From Novosphingobium mathurense (GTDB taxonomy: Bacteria; Pseudomonadota; Alphaproteobacteria; Sphingomonadales; Sphingomonadaceae): 64,000 bases of DNA. The translations under genes were made by a program, and so were the position numbers. Below the pieces are notes generated by a model. The model saw only the letters and a program-made list of their open reading frames with translations. It had not been told where the DNA came from and ran no database searches. The number at the start of each line of letters is the position of its first letter. The first letter of the stretch is position 1. The stretch lies in contig NZ_FVZE01000008.1 of the NCBI RefSeq assembly GCF_900168325.1, positions 1-64,000 of the forward strand. The letters run 5' to 3'. Below, in pieces: positions 18,102 through 27,693 of this stretch.

Positions 18102-19271
18102 CTAGGCGTTTTGGGTGGCGCGCATCTGGGACGCCGGCAGGATCACGGTCATCCGCGCACCGGCGGATTCTGGAGAAGAATTCCTGTTTTCCAGTGCCAT
18201 TTGGCCATCGAGCTGCTGGCTGAGCAGACGCGAGATGCGAAGCCCGACGCTGTCCGCCCCGTCGAGATCGAAGCCCTCCGGCAGGCCGTGCCCGTTATCC
18301 TCCACCGACAGGTGAATGGCCTCGTCGTACCGGTGCGCCTTGACGAGAATCGTTCCGCTCTCCCGATCTCGCAGCCCGTGTTCGAGGGCATTGGCGACGG
18401 CCTCGGAGAGAATCAGGGCAAGGGGGACGGCGCTATTGGGCTTGAGAACGATACCGGACTCGGCCTCGATCTTGCAGGCAATGCCGGGCCTGCCGTTGGA
18501 GAGCATGAGCTGGCCCACGACTTCGCTGATGAAACGGTCGAGCGGCATCAGTTCGCCATCGGGGCGATAGAGCTGGCGTTGGATACGGCCGATCACCTGC
18601 AGACGCGAGACCGCGTCCGAAAGTGCGCTTCTGGCGGTTGGCTCATGGAGGCCGCGCAGTTGCAGGGACAGCACCGCGGCGATCATCTGCAGGTTGTTGC
18701 CCACACGGTGCTGCATCTCCTGAAACAGCAGGTCGCTGCGTTCGGCAAGGCGCCCGCGTTCTTCGGCGAGTTCGCGCACGTTTTCCCGTGCGGCGAGAAG
18801 CCTGCCGTTTGCCGCCTGCATCAGGTGGACGAGGCTGATGTCTACCGCGACGACACCGGCGTAGAACAGCAGGGCGGTCACGGTTCCGCCGTCGCCGCCG
18901 AATGACTGACGCGGCGGAATGAAGAAATACCAGGCGAACAGGCCGCAGACCAAGGCTCCCACGATGCCGGGGCGGGGGCCGAAGAGAAACGAGGAGATGA
19001 TGACGGCCGGAAAGAACGTAAGGTAAGGGTAGCCTGGCGGGAAGGCGCCATCGAGTTCCCAGCGCAGAAGCAAGGCGAACATGCAGAGCGCAAGCGTTAC
19101 GCCATATTGCACCATTGGCATGCCGTTCAGCAGCGGCAGGCGTTCGGTGAAGCGGCTGATCTTGCTCAAGTCATTCCCTATCGCGTTGGCACGGAAGAGC
19201 CCTGCCGATTCTGACCGCACATTGCTCTGGCGGTCTCGGCGAGGACGATTCGCCTGGAATTCCATCGCCAT
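18102..19271 (-). CDS. membrane sensor histidine kinase, HisKA_2 type with DUF4118-like membrane domain
   Basis: 389 aa. Residues about 50-145 hold several hydrophobic segments (DUF4118/KdpD-like sensor region). A coiled linker leads to LFQEMQHRVGNNLQMIAAVL, the HisKA_2 dimerisation box with the phospho-acceptor His, then a HATPase_c domain (LSEAVANALEHG, DNGHGLPEGFD, VGLRISRLLSQQL). Kinases of this class often feed the PhyR general stress response in alphaproteobacteria. No response regulator, sigma factor or nepR is adjacent, so it is an orphan. Two near starts (19271, 19265) are possible. Confidence 0.88.
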   Translation of the reverse strand: MAMEFQANRPRRDRQSNVRSESAGLFRANAIGNDLSKISRFTERLPLLNGMPMVQYGVTLALCMFALLLRWELDGAFPPGYPYLTFFPAVIISSFLFGPRPGIVGALVCGLFAWYFFIPPRQSFGGDGGTVTALLFYAGVVAVDISLVHLMQAANGRLLAARENVRELAEERGRLAERSDLLFQEMQHRVGNNLQMIAAVLSLQLRGLHEPTARSALSDAVSRLQVIGRIQRQLYRPDGELMPLDRFISEVVGQLMLSNGRPGIACKIEAESGIVLKPNSAVPLALILSEAVANALEHGLRDRESGTILVKAHRYDEAIHLSVEDNGHGLPEGFDLDGADSVGLRISRLLSQQLDGQMALENRNSSPESAGARMTVILPASQMRATQNA

Positions 19272-19540
19272 GCTTCATCTTGCGTCATGCCCAAAGACGT
19301 TCGAGGATCGGTCAGGTTCCCATACGAAGCTTCGATTGGGGCGCGACAGGATCAATGCGGGCTTGTTCTTGCCCGGATATTTCAGACATTTAATCTGAAG
19401 GTCCTGGTGAAGTTCGCAGCAATGGCATTTCTTCCGCGCGTGCATTGCGACGGGACGAAGGCTATGGCGCACCGTCCGAAAAGCAGCCTGAAAGCAAGGG
19501 CTTTGACGGATCTTTTCTTGCGCGAAGGAGCAGTACCGCC

Positions 19541-20716
19541 ATGACGTCACCCGGCCGGATCCATCCCGTCTATGCGCAGATGGAACGGACCGTCTTCGAC
19601 CGGATGTCGGCGCTTGCGCGTGAAACCGGGGCAATCAACCTCGGGCAGGGTTTCCCCGACGGTCCCGGCCCTGCACCGGTCATCGAGGCCGCGGTGCGCG
19701 CCTTGCGCGAGAAATCGAACCAGTATCCTCCCGGCGCCGGACTTCCCGAACTTCGTGAGGCGGTTTGCACTTACTATGCGCGGCGACAGGCACTTGAGGT
19801 TTCTCCGCAGGATGTGACCGTAACCTCCGGAGCTACCGAGGCAATTGCAGCATCGTTGCTGGCCCTCGTGAAGCCCGGCGACGAGGTCGTGCTGTTCCAG
19901 CCTGCCTACGATGCCTATGCCCCGATGGTCCTGAGGGCAGGCGGCGTGCCGGTTTCGGTGCCCCTGAAGCCGCCCCGTTTCCGCTATGAGACTTCGGCGA
20001 TCGAGGAGGCGCTGACGGAGAGGACACGGCTACTGATCCTCAACGATCCGCTCAATCCGGCCGGTACAGTGGCGGGCGAGGAAGAATTGGCGGCGATCGC
20101 CCGGATCTGCGTCGACCGCGATCTCGTGGCAATCTGTGACGAGGTCTGGGAGGAGGTCCGCTTCGACGGCCAGCCTCACCGTTCGCTCATGAGCTTCGAG
20201 GGCATGGCCGAGCGCTGCGTGAAGATCGGCTCCGCTGGCAAGATCTTCGGCGTGACCGGATGGAAGATCGGGTGGATGGTCGGCAGGGGCGAAGTCGGCC
20301 ACGGTCTGGTCCATGCGCACCAGTTCCTGACTTATGCCAGCGCCCCGCCGCTGCAGTGGGCGGTGGCCGAGGGGCTGACCTTGCCTGTTGCGATGCTGGA
20401 CGAACAGCGCGCGGCCTGGGCCGCTTCGCGCGCCAGGCTCATGGCAGGGTTGGACCGGGCCGGATTTATCGTCCTGCCCAATCGGGCGACCTGGTTCCTC
20501 TGTGTCGACCTGACCGCTTCCGGACTGCACACGGGTGATCGCGAATTCGCCGAACGCGCGATCCGCGAGGCTGGCGTGGCGACGATCCCGGTCTCTGCGC
20601 TCTATGCAGGCGAGGGGAGGCCCGAGCACATCGTGCGCTTCTGCTTTACCAAGCCGGACGCGGTTCTCGACGAAGCGGTTGCGCGGCTCGCGGCATTCCG
20701 GCTCAACCTGACCTAA
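19541..20716 (+). CDS. class I/II pyridoxal-phosphate aminotransferase
   Basis: 391 aa; ATG 19541 follows AAGGAG by ten bases. INLGQGFPDGPGP, YPPGAGLPELREAV, VTSGATEAI, NDPLNPAGTV and CDEVWEEVRF are class I/II landmarks, and the cofactor lysine is in GSAGKIFGVTGWKIGW. The overall pattern is closest to the YbdL/kynurenine-oxoglutarate or methionine aminotransferase group. The amino-acid preference cannot be fixed from sequence. It is convergent with the SLC13 gene, with 12 bases between stops. Confidence 0.9.
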   Translation: MTSPGRIHPVYAQMERTVFDRMSALARETGAINLGQGFPDGPGPAPVIEAAVRALREKSNQYPPGAGLPELREAVCTYYARRQALEVSPQDVTVTSGATEAIAASLLALVKPGDEVVLFQPAYDAYAPMVLRAGGVPVSVPLKPPRFRYETSAIEEALTERTRLLILNDPLNPAGTVAGEEELAAIARICVDRDLVAICDEVWEEVRFDGQPHRSLMSFEGMAERCVKIGSAGKIFGVTGWKIGWMVGRGEVGHGLVHAHQFLTYASAPPLQWAVAEGLTLPVAMLDEQRAAWAASRARLMAGLDRAGFIVLPNRATWFLCVDLTASGLHTGDREFAERAIREAGVATIPVSALYAGEGRPEHIVRFCFTKPDAVLDEAVARLAAFRLNLT

Positions 20717-20728
20717 CGGGCCTTGGCG

Positions 20729-22522
20729 TCAAAGCGGCCAGATCAGCGGTATCATGATCAGCGTGGTGATCGCGACGAGCGCGGTGAGCGGGAAGCCGTA
20801 CTTGTAGAAGTCGGAGAAGCGGTAACCGCCCGCGCCATAGACCAGAGTGTTGGTCTGGTACCCGATCGGCGTGAGGAAGCTTGCGGAGGCGGCGAACATC
20901 ACGGCAACGGCGAAGGGTCGCGGATCGACGCCCAGCGCCTGGGCGAGGTGGATGCCGATCGGCGTCACCACGATGGCCACTGCGTTGTTGGTGACAAGTT
21001 CGGTCAGGACCAGGCTGAGCAGGTAGATCGCGGCCAGCGCGACTATCGGTCCCATCGTGCCGAGCCACGGGGTGGCGAGCTGCACGACCGTTTCGACCAA
21101 TCCGGTCTTTTCCAGTGCGGTGCCGATCGAAAGCATGGCAATGATCAGGGCGATGATGCGCCAGTCGACCGACTTGAAGGCTTCGTCCGGCTCAACGCAC
21201 CGGCAGCCCAGCACTATCGCGACGCCCAGCACCGCAAGGCCTGCCAACGGCATGACATTGAATGATGCGGCCACGACGATGCCGAGCATGGTGGCAACCG
21301 CGATCCAGGCCTTGTTGCGCCGGAAGCCGCGAATCGTCGGCTCGGCAATGTTGACCAGCTGCTGGTCCTCGACGAGCCTGCGCAGGTCCTCCTGCGCGCC
21401 TTCGAGGAGCAGGGTGTCGCCCACCTGCAGCGGTACGTCCTCATAGCGCTTCTGCAGGTTGGTGCCCTTGCGGTGCAGGGCGATGGGATAGACGCCGTAG
21501 CGGCGGCGCAGGCGCAGGTCGGCAAGGGTGTGGCCGATGATCCCGGCGCCGGGGGCCAGCAGCGTCTCGACCATGACCGAGTTGCGCGAGGACAACTGGA
21601 CAACGTGCGGATCGGCCGACGAATCGGTGAGCGCGTGGTCGCCGCGTTCCTTGATCGTCATGAGGTCTGCGGCGGACGTGCGCACGACAAGGATGTCGCC
21701 TTCTTCCAGTTGGCAGCGATCGAAGTCGCGACGCAGTGAGACATCGTCGCGCAGGACGTCGACCAGCCGTCGCTCGGACCGCGAAAGCAGGTCGATCTCG
21801 CGCGGGTTCTGTCCGATGTAGGGCGATCCGGCCTCGACGAAGATCGAGACGATGAAGCGCTTGTTCTCGCCTTGCGTGGTCAGCCCGGCGACGGTCTGGC
21901 GGTCGGGCAGGAGGCGGTGGCTGATGGCCAGCCAGATAACGCCGGCAATGGCGACAACCGCGCCGACCGGAGCAATCTCGAAGATCGAAAAGGGCGCCAG
22001 GCCGGCCTTGCGGGCAACGCCGTCGACGAGAATGTTGGTCGAGGTACCCAGCAGCGTCACGGTGCCGCCAAGGACGGCCGCGAAGGAAATCGGCATCAGG
22101 ATCTTCGACGGCGCGATGCGCAGTTCCTTGGCCAGCGCCATGCCGACCGGGATCATCATCATCACCAGCGGGGTGTTGTTGGTAAACGCCGAAAGCGTCG
22201 CAATCGTCGCAAGGAAAACCGCAATGGCCAGTGTCGGCCGCCGCTTGCCCAGCCCGGTGATCTTGCTGGCCATGAGATCGAGCGCGCCGGTGCGCACCAT
22301 CGCGGACGAGACGATGAACATGCAGGCGATGGTCAGCGGTGCGGGATTGCCCATCGAATCGAGCAGGTCATCGGTCGAGAGCACGCCCAGTACGAGCAGG
22401 ACGGACACGAGCACGAGCGCAACGACTTCAGGCGCGGCCACTTCGAACGCGAAGGCCAGGAACAGCAGGAGCAGGAGCACGGCCATGATGGCCGGCGAGC
22501 CCGCATCGATTCCGAAGATCAT
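20729..22522 (-). CDS. SLC13/DASS-family permease with internal TrkA-C (RCK_C) domains
   Basis: 597 aa. About five hydrophobic helices, including TNNTPLVMMMIPVGMALAKE and TLLGTSTNILVDG (family signatures), are followed by a cytosolic insert of roughly 170 residues with two RCK_C-like repeats, then a second helical bundle with LTELVTNNAVAIVVTPIGI. This arrangement is typical of bacterial SLC13-like transporters of sulfate, dicarboxylates or other anions. It acts in the inner membrane; the transported ion is unknown. It seems to be a single-gene unit. Confidence 0.9.
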   Translation of the reverse strand: MIFGIDAGSPAIMAVLLLLLFLAFAFEVAAPEVVALVLVSVLLVLGVLSTDDLLDSMGNPAPLTIACMFIVSSAMVRTGALDLMASKITGLGKRRPTLAIAVFLATIATLSAFTNNTPLVMMMIPVGMALAKELRIAPSKILMPISFAAVLGGTVTLLGTSTNILVDGVARKAGLAPFSIFEIAPVGAVVAIAGVIWLAISHRLLPDRQTVAGLTTQGENKRFIVSIFVEAGSPYIGQNPREIDLLSRSERRLVDVLRDDVSLRRDFDRCQLEEGDILVVRTSAADLMTIKERGDHALTDSSADPHVVQLSSRNSVMVETLLAPGAGIIGHTLADLRLRRRYGVYPIALHRKGTNLQKRYEDVPLQVGDTLLLEGAQEDLRRLVEDQQLVNIAEPTIRGFRRNKAWIAVATMLGIVVAASFNVMPLAGLAVLGVAIVLGCRCVEPDEAFKSVDWRIIALIIAMLSIGTALEKTGLVETVVQLATPWLGTMGPIVALAAIYLLSLVLTELVTNNAVAIVVTPIGIHLAQALGVDPRPFAVAVMFAASASFLTPIGYQTNTLVYGAGGYRFSDFYKYGFPLTALVAITTLIMIPLIWPL

Positions 22523-22657
22523 CGTTATCCCCGTTCTACACGCCGCACCCGGGAGTGCATTCCCTAAGGCGAGGAGTTACCGGCAAACCGTGGATGCGCA
22601 AGAAAAGAAAAGTTTTCCGGGTCGATACGCAATTGTGGTTCCGGACGCTTCGCGCGG

Positions 22658-23392
22658 TTACGCAAGCGGCCAGCGAAAGGCGATGGTCAGGTCCCCGGTA
22701 ACCTCGCCCGCGGCGGAAAAGCTGCGTTCGTGGATCAGGCCACGGCCGTCTCGCGCAATCGTCAGAACGGTGCTGCACCGCGTGCCATAGGTTTCATTCC
22801 GGATGAAAATCGGCGCAAATTGCGGCTCGGGTCCGTCCCCGATCGGCAGAGTTCCATCCGGCGGCGTATCCGATCGCAGGCTGGCAAGCAGCGGCGCGAT
22901 GTCCGCGTCGGATTGCTCCAGCCATGCCGCCAAGGCCTGCTGCAACTGGGCGGTCTTGGGCCAGGGTACGTCGAAGCCGCCGTTCGACAGGCCGTGGATG
23001 CCACGCGTCAGGCGCCGGATTTCGAGGCGCGGATAGTTGGTTCGGAACCGAGCCTCGCCGTGGTTCGCTTCGACGAGATTGAAAGCGTTCATCTGCGTCA
23101 CGCCTTCCGGTTCGAGGCCCTCGAGAAGGTCAGTGACGAGCTTTCCCCGGCTCGGCCTGTCTGGTCGGGAGCCTTCCGGCACGCGATAGTTGGTCAGTAA
23201 TGCGAAACGTCCCGCCTCGTTGAGGCCGAGCCAGGTGCCGCCGCCCAGCAGGTCCTTGCCGGCAATGATCCCGCTGCCATCGTTCCAGTGCGCCAGCGGT
23301 GCGGTCGGGCGAGCGTGGAATTCGTCGCGGTTGCCCACGGCGACGAGCAGCCAGTCGGGGTGCGCGTTCCAGGCGAGAGCGGCGACGCACAT
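22658..23392 (-). CDS. NRDE-family protein (TANGO2-like)
   Basis: 244 aa. The N-terminus MCVAALAWNAHPDWLLVAVG continues into NRDEFHARPTAPL, the family hallmark; Cys2 is the position of an N-terminal nucleophile in this fold. GGGTWLGLNEAGRFALLTNYR is also conserved. The eukaryotic relative TANGO2 has been linked to lipid and haem handling, but bacterial function is unsettled. It starts one base after the radC stop, so it is probably translated from the same transcript. Confidence 0.88.
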   Translation of the reverse strand: MCVAALAWNAHPDWLLVAVGNRDEFHARPTAPLAHWNDGSGIIAGKDLLGGGTWLGLNEAGRFALLTNYRVPEGSRPDRPSRGKLVTDLLEGLEPEGVTQMNAFNLVEANHGEARFRTNYPRLEIRRLTRGIHGLSNGGFDVPWPKTAQLQQALAAWLEQSDADIAPLLASLRSDTPPDGTLPIGDGPEPQFAPIFIRNETYGTRCSTVLTIARDGRGLIHERSFSAAGEVTGDLTIAFRWPLA

Positions 23393-23393
23393 C

Positions 23394-24161
23394 TCAGATC
23401 AGGCCCTTGGCGCGCAGGCTGACGTGCCCTTCGCGGCCGATCACGACATGATCGTGGACGGTGACGCCAAGCAGCCTTCCGGCCTCGGCGATGCGGTTGG
23501 TGACGTCGATGTCGGCGCGGCTGGGCTCGGGTGAGCCGGAGGGGTGGTTGTGGACGATGATCAGCGCCGTCGCTCCCAGGTCGAGGGCCCGTCGGATCAC
23601 CTCGCGCGGGTGGATCGCCGCCTCGTCGATCGAACCTTCGCCGACGAGATCGTCGAGGATCAGCATGTTCTTTGCATTGAGGTAGAGAACGCGCACGCGT
23701 TCCAGGGTGAGATGGGCCATGTCGATGGTCAGGTAGTCGATCAGGGCCTGCCACGATCCGATCACCGGCGCCTCGCGCACTTTCTGCCGGGCCAGGCGCG
23801 TGGCGGCGACCGTGGCGATGCGCAGCGCGACGGCGCTGGCCTCGCCCATGCCGGGATGCGCGGCGAGCGTCCGCGGCGGGGCCTGCAGAACCCCAGCCAG
23901 AGATCCGAAGCGCTGGAGCAGGCTGCGGGCCAGTGGCTTCATGTCACGGCGGGGAACGGCCTGCATCAGCAGGAGTTCAATCACCTCATGATCTGCCAGA
24001 GCCTCGTCTCCACCCTCGATCAGCCGCTTGCGAAGCCGTGCGCGATGCCCTGCAGGATCGTTGCCGAGTGTCGTGCCGTTTTCTCGCGCGGCTTCGCCTT
24101 GCACCGTTCCTTCGCCGGAATGGGCGCCGCGTTCATCGAAGAGTGGGGCTTGGTCTGGCAT
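23394..24161 (-). CDS. radC: RadC-family (JAB/MPN) protein
   Basis: 255 aa from ATG 24161; a longer frame reaches 24257 but would overlap the start of the divergent ydbH-like gene. A helix-hairpin-helix region (LLQRFGSLAGVLQAP, HPGMGEASAVALR) precedes the JAB/MPN metalloprotease-like domain with HNHPSGSPEPSRADID. Despite its name, a role in DNA repair is not firmly shown; many homologues lie in mobile or defence loci, but this one is in a housekeeping setting. Confidence 0.92.
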   Translation of the reverse strand: MPDQAPLFDERGAHSGEGTVQGEAARENGTTLGNDPAGHRARLRKRLIEGGDEALADHEVIELLLMQAVPRRDMKPLARSLLQRFGSLAGVLQAPPRTLAAHPGMGEASAVALRIATVAATRLARQKVREAPVIGSWQALIDYLTIDMAHLTLERVRVLYLNAKNMLILDDLVGEGSIDEAAIHPREVIRRALDLGATALIIVHNHPSGSPEPSRADIDVTNRIAEAGRLLGVTVHDHVVIGREGHVSLRAKGLI

Positions 24162-24205
24162 ATCTTGTACAAACAATTGCCTTTCTGGCACGGCCAGCGC
24201 AAGTG

Positions 24206-27200
24206 ATGGAGCGGATGGCGCAAGACGAAGACCAGCATGTCGAAGGGATCGAGACACCTGAACCGTTACCGGGAGAAGCCCGGCGGCGGCGACGCTGGCG
24301 CGCGCCCCTGGCGGGCGTCCTGGCGCTTGCTGCGGCAGCGGGCGGAGGCATCTGGATCCTGCGCGAGGATATTGCCGACAACGTGATTGCCGGCCAGCTC
24401 GATTCGCTGGGCTTGCCTGCGCGGTACGAAGTCGTGAGCATCGGTCCCTCCGAACAGGTTATCCGCAACCTCTCGATCGGCGATCCGGCCAAACCGGATC
24501 TCACCATCGAGGAAATCCGCGTCCGCACGCGCCTGAACTGGGGCATTCCCGGGATCGGGCGGATCACGCTGGTCAGGCCGCGTCTCTATGGCACGCTGCA
24601 TGGCAATCGCCCCAGCTTCGGCACGCTCGACAAGGTGCTGTTCACGGGAAGCAAGGAGCCTTTCGCGATGCCCGACTACGATCTCAAGATCGTTGACGGG
24701 CGTGGGCTCATCGATAGCGACCGGGGCCGGATCGGGGTGCGGATAGAGGGGCAGGGGCCCTTGCGCGATGGTTTCGCGGGAGAACTGGCGGCAGTAGCGC
24801 CCAGCCTGACAATGGCGGGTTGCAAGACCGGCAAGGCCAGCCTTTACGGAAAGATCTCGATTGCCTCGGAAAGGCCGCGCTTTGCAGGGCCTTTGCGGTT
24901 CGCGCGCCTTGCTTGCGCGGAACAGGATCTGGCGCTCGCCAACGCCGCAGCGAAGATCGACTTCACTTTCGACAAGGCGCTCGACGGCGGGAAAGGCAGC
25001 ATCGGTCTGACCGCCGGGCAGGGCCACTATGCCAGCAATCGCTTCGACGGGGCATCGGGCAAGGCGCAGGTCAGCTACCGCAAGGAGACCCTCAACTCCC
25101 GCTACGACCTTGCTGTGCGTGGCCTTGCAACGCCGCAGGCGCGGATGGCGAGCCTGGCGATAGACGGTCGGGTGCGTTCGAATGCAGGCATCGAGCGGCT
25201 CGATGTCGAAAGCGAACTTTCGGGCAAGGGGCTGGCGCTCGGCGTTCAGCTCGACCGGTCGCTCGCCGATGCGGCGCGTTCGGGCGAAGGCACGTTTCTC
25301 GGTCCGATTGCGCGCCAGGTTCGCGGGGCGCTCCAGCGCGAGACGCGGGGGAGCACGGTCGAGGCCAGCCTGATCCTGCGCCATTCGCCCGAGGGTATGA
25401 GCCTCGTCGTCCCGCGCGGTTCCGTACGCGGCGGTAGCGGCAAGGCCCTGCTGACGCTTTCGCGCGTGCAGGCGATGTTCTCCGAAGGTGCGCCGCGCCT
25501 GACCGGCAATTTCGCGACTGGCGGTCAGGGCCTGCCGAGCATCGCGGGGCGCATGGAATCCGGTGCGAACGGAGGGCTTTCGATGCATGTCGAGATGCCC
25601 GAGTATCGCGCGGGCGACACACGCCTTGCCGTGCCCGCGCTGGATCTCGTCCAGTCCAGCAATGGTTCGTTCGGCTTTTCGGGCAGTGCCCGGCTGACGG
25701 GTGCCTTGCCGGGGGGCAGGGCGGACAACCTGATCCTGCCGATCGACGGCGACTGGGCCGCAAACGGTGACCTGACCGTCTGGCCACGCTGCACGACGAT
25801 CGGCTTCGACCGGCTCGCCTTTGCCAACCTGACAATCGACAAGCGCAATCTGCAGGTCTGCCCTGCAGCAGGCGGTCCTATCGTGCGCAGTCGCTCCGGT
25901 CGCTTCGAGGTGGCCGCGGGCGTTCCTGCGCTCGACCTTGCCGGGCACCTGGGAGAAACGCCGATCCGTCTCGCCAGCGGCCCCATCGGCTATGCCCGGA
26001 AAGGATCGAATCCCGGCGCGGTTTCGGCCAAGGCCCTCGACGTCGAACTCGGGCCTGCGGACAGTGCCTCGAAATTCAGGATCACGCACCTCGATGCACT
26101 GGTCGGCAAGGACATCGGCGGCACGTTCGATGAGGCCGACATTGCGCTCTATGCGGTGCCGCTCGACCTGCATCAGACCGCCGGCGACTGGCGTTATACC
26201 GATGGCGTCCTGACCATCGACAAGGCGCGCTTCACGCTGGTCGACCGTGAGAAGGTCGCACGCTTCGAGCCTGTCGTCGCCCGCGATGCAACCCTGCGCC
26301 TTGCCGACAGCGTGATCACGGCCGAGGCGGTGATGCGCGAGCCGCGTTCGGATCGCGAGGTCGTGCGTGCCGATATCGTCCACAATCTCATGGATGCCAG
26401 CGGCCACGCGGACCTGAAGGTCGATGGCATCACTTTCGACAAGACACTGCAGGCAGACACGCTTTCCCATCTCGCGCTGGGCGTGGTCTCCAACCTCGAA
26501 GGATCGGTCCATGGCACAGGTCGCATCGACTGGAACGAGAAGGGCGTCACCAGTCATGGCCGCTTCGCCACCGACGGCGTGGACTTTGCGGCTGCTTTCG
26601 GTCCTGTGAAGGGGCTCTCCGGCGAAGTGCGTTTCACAGACCTGCTCGGTCTCGTCACTGCGCCGGACCAGAAGCTCAAGATCGCCTCCATCAATCCGGG
26701 CATCGAAGTGAACGACGGCGTTCTCTCCTTCGAGATGAAGCCCGACTACCTGCTGGTGGTGAACGGTGCGCGCTGGCCTTTCATGGACGGCACGCTGACG
26801 CTGGAACCGGCACGCATGCGCATCGGCGTTGCCGAGACGCGCAATTATACCCTCAAGGTCTCCGGGCTCGATGCGGCGACCTTCGTCCAGCACCTGGAGC
26901 TTTCCAACATCAATGCGACAGGCGTGTTCGACGGCGAACTGCCGCTGGTCTTCGACGAGGACGGTGGAAGGATCGAAAACGGTTACCTCAAGTCGCGCGA
27001 GCCGGGTGGAAATGTCTCCTATATCGGCGCGCTGACCTACAAGGACCTTTCGGCGATGGGTAACTTCGCTTTCAACGCCCTCAGGTCGGTCGACTACAAG
27101 AGTATGGAAATCGGGCTCGGCGGTTCGCTTTCGGGCGAGATAGTGACCCGCATCAGTTTCGACGGACTGAGCCAGGGTTCGGGGGCGAAAAGCAATTTCC

Positions 27201-27409
27201 TGACCAGGCAGGTCGCCAAGTTGCCGATTCGCTTCATTCTCAACATCAAGGCGCCGTTCTTCAGCCTGTTCGGCTCGATGCGCTCGCTTTACGATCCGAC
27301 TTATCTCACCGATCCGCGAACACTCGGTCTGATCGACCGGGACGGGAAAGTGAGGCCGCGGCCTCCATCCATCGCCATTCAGCCTCCAGTCAGCGAGAAT
27401 AATCCATGA
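24206..27409 (+). CDS. ydbH: YdbH-family AsmA-like intermembrane lipid-transport protein
   Basis: 1067 aa. A basic N-terminus (RRRRRW) leads to one membrane helix at about residues 32-52, then a long beta-rich AsmA-like repeat region, ending in the YdbH C-terminal domain (ARMRIGVAETRNYTLKVSGL, GNVSYIGALTYKDLS). In E. coli, YdbH works redundantly with TamB and YhdP in phospholipid transport from inner to outer membrane, and needs the lipoprotein YnbE. The next two genes encode YnbE- and YdbL-like proteins, which confirms the call. ATG 24215 is an alternative start. Confidence 0.9.
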   Translation: MERMAQDEDQHVEGIETPEPLPGEARRRRRWRAPLAGVLALAAAAGGGIWILREDIADNVIAGQLDSLGLPARYEVVSIGPSEQVIRNLSIGDPAKPDLTIEEIRVRTRLNWGIPGIGRITLVRPRLYGTLHGNRPSFGTLDKVLFTGSKEPFAMPDYDLKIVDGRGLIDSDRGRIGVRIEGQGPLRDGFAGELAAVAPSLTMAGCKTGKASLYGKISIASERPRFAGPLRFARLACAEQDLALANAAAKIDFTFDKALDGGKGSIGLTAGQGHYASNRFDGASGKAQVSYRKETLNSRYDLAVRGLATPQARMASLAIDGRVRSNAGIERLDVESELSGKGLALGVQLDRSLADAARSGEGTFLGPIARQVRGALQRETRGSTVEASLILRHSPEGMSLVVPRGSVRGGSGKALLTLSRVQAMFSEGAPRLTGNFATGGQGLPSIAGRMESGANGGLSMHVEMPEYRAGDTRLAVPALDLVQSSNGSFGFSGSARLTGALPGGRADNLILPIDGDWAANGDLTVWPRCTTIGFDRLAFANLTIDKRNLQVCPAAGGPIVRSRSGRFEVAAGVPALDLAGHLGETPIRLASGPIGYARKGSNPGAVSAKALDVELGPADSASKFRITHLDALVGKDIGGTFDEADIALYAVPLDLHQTAGDWRYTDGVLTIDKARFTLVDREKVARFEPVVARDATLRLADSVITAEAVMREPRSDREVVRADIVHNLMDASGHADLKVDGITFDKTLQADTLSHLALGVVSNLEGSVHGTGRIDWNEKGVTSHGRFATDGVDFAAAFGPVKGLSGEVRFTDLLGLVTAPDQKLKIASINPGIEVNDGVLSFEMKPDYLLVVNGARWPFMDGTLTLEPARMRIGVAETRNYTLKVSGLDAATFVQHLELSNINATGVFDGELPLVFDEDGGRIENGYLKSREPGGNVSYIGALTYKDLSAMGNFAFNALRSVDYKSMEIGLGGSLSGEIVTRISFDGLSQGSGAKSNFLTRQVAKLPIRFILNIKAPFFSLFGSMRSLYDPTYLTDPRTLGLIDRDGKVRPRPPSIAIQPPVSENNP

Positions 27410-27480
27410 AATCCTGCGAATTGACCGGAAGCGTTCCGGCTGCAACATACCCTGCCATGTTCGGCCGAGGGGAGTTGACG

Positions 27481-27693
27481 ATGCAGCAGGGGAAGCCCCG
27501 GTCCGGTTGGCGCGCCGTATGCGCCGCGATGGTGGTGTTGGGAACGGTCCCGACGCTTGGGGGGTGCATCAACGTTTCCGCACCCGACAAGCCGATCGTG
27601 ATCGAGCTGAACATCAACATAAGGCAGGAAGTGATCTACAAGTTGGCTGCGGACGCGGCCAACACGATCGACGAGAACCCGGAGATTTTCTGA
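27481..27693 (+). CDS. ynbE: YnbE-family outer-membrane lipoprotein
   Basis: 70 aa; ATG 27481 follows GAGGGGAG by seven bases (an ATG at 27406 overlapping ydbH lacks one). A signal sequence ends in a lipobox at LGGC, and the mature part contains PIVIELNINIRQEVIYKL, characteristic of YnbE. In E. coli, YnbE multimers stack against the YdbH C-terminus to complete an intermembrane bridge. The stop overlaps the ydbL start (TGATG). Confidence 0.9.
   Translation: MQQGKPRSGWRAVCAAMVVLGTVPTLGGCINVSAPDKPIVIELNINIRQEVIYKLAADAANTIDENPEIF

Noticed and set aside
23933-24205. Upstream extension of the ydbH-like gene by 91 residues into radC
   Set aside because: The extension overlaps the well-conserved radC coding sequence, and the true N-terminal membrane helix begins after ATG 24206.
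24266-27448. A 1060-aa open frame antisense to ydbH
   Set aside because: Arg/His/Asp-rich composition without any domain; a shadow of ydbH, which has partner genes and family motifs.
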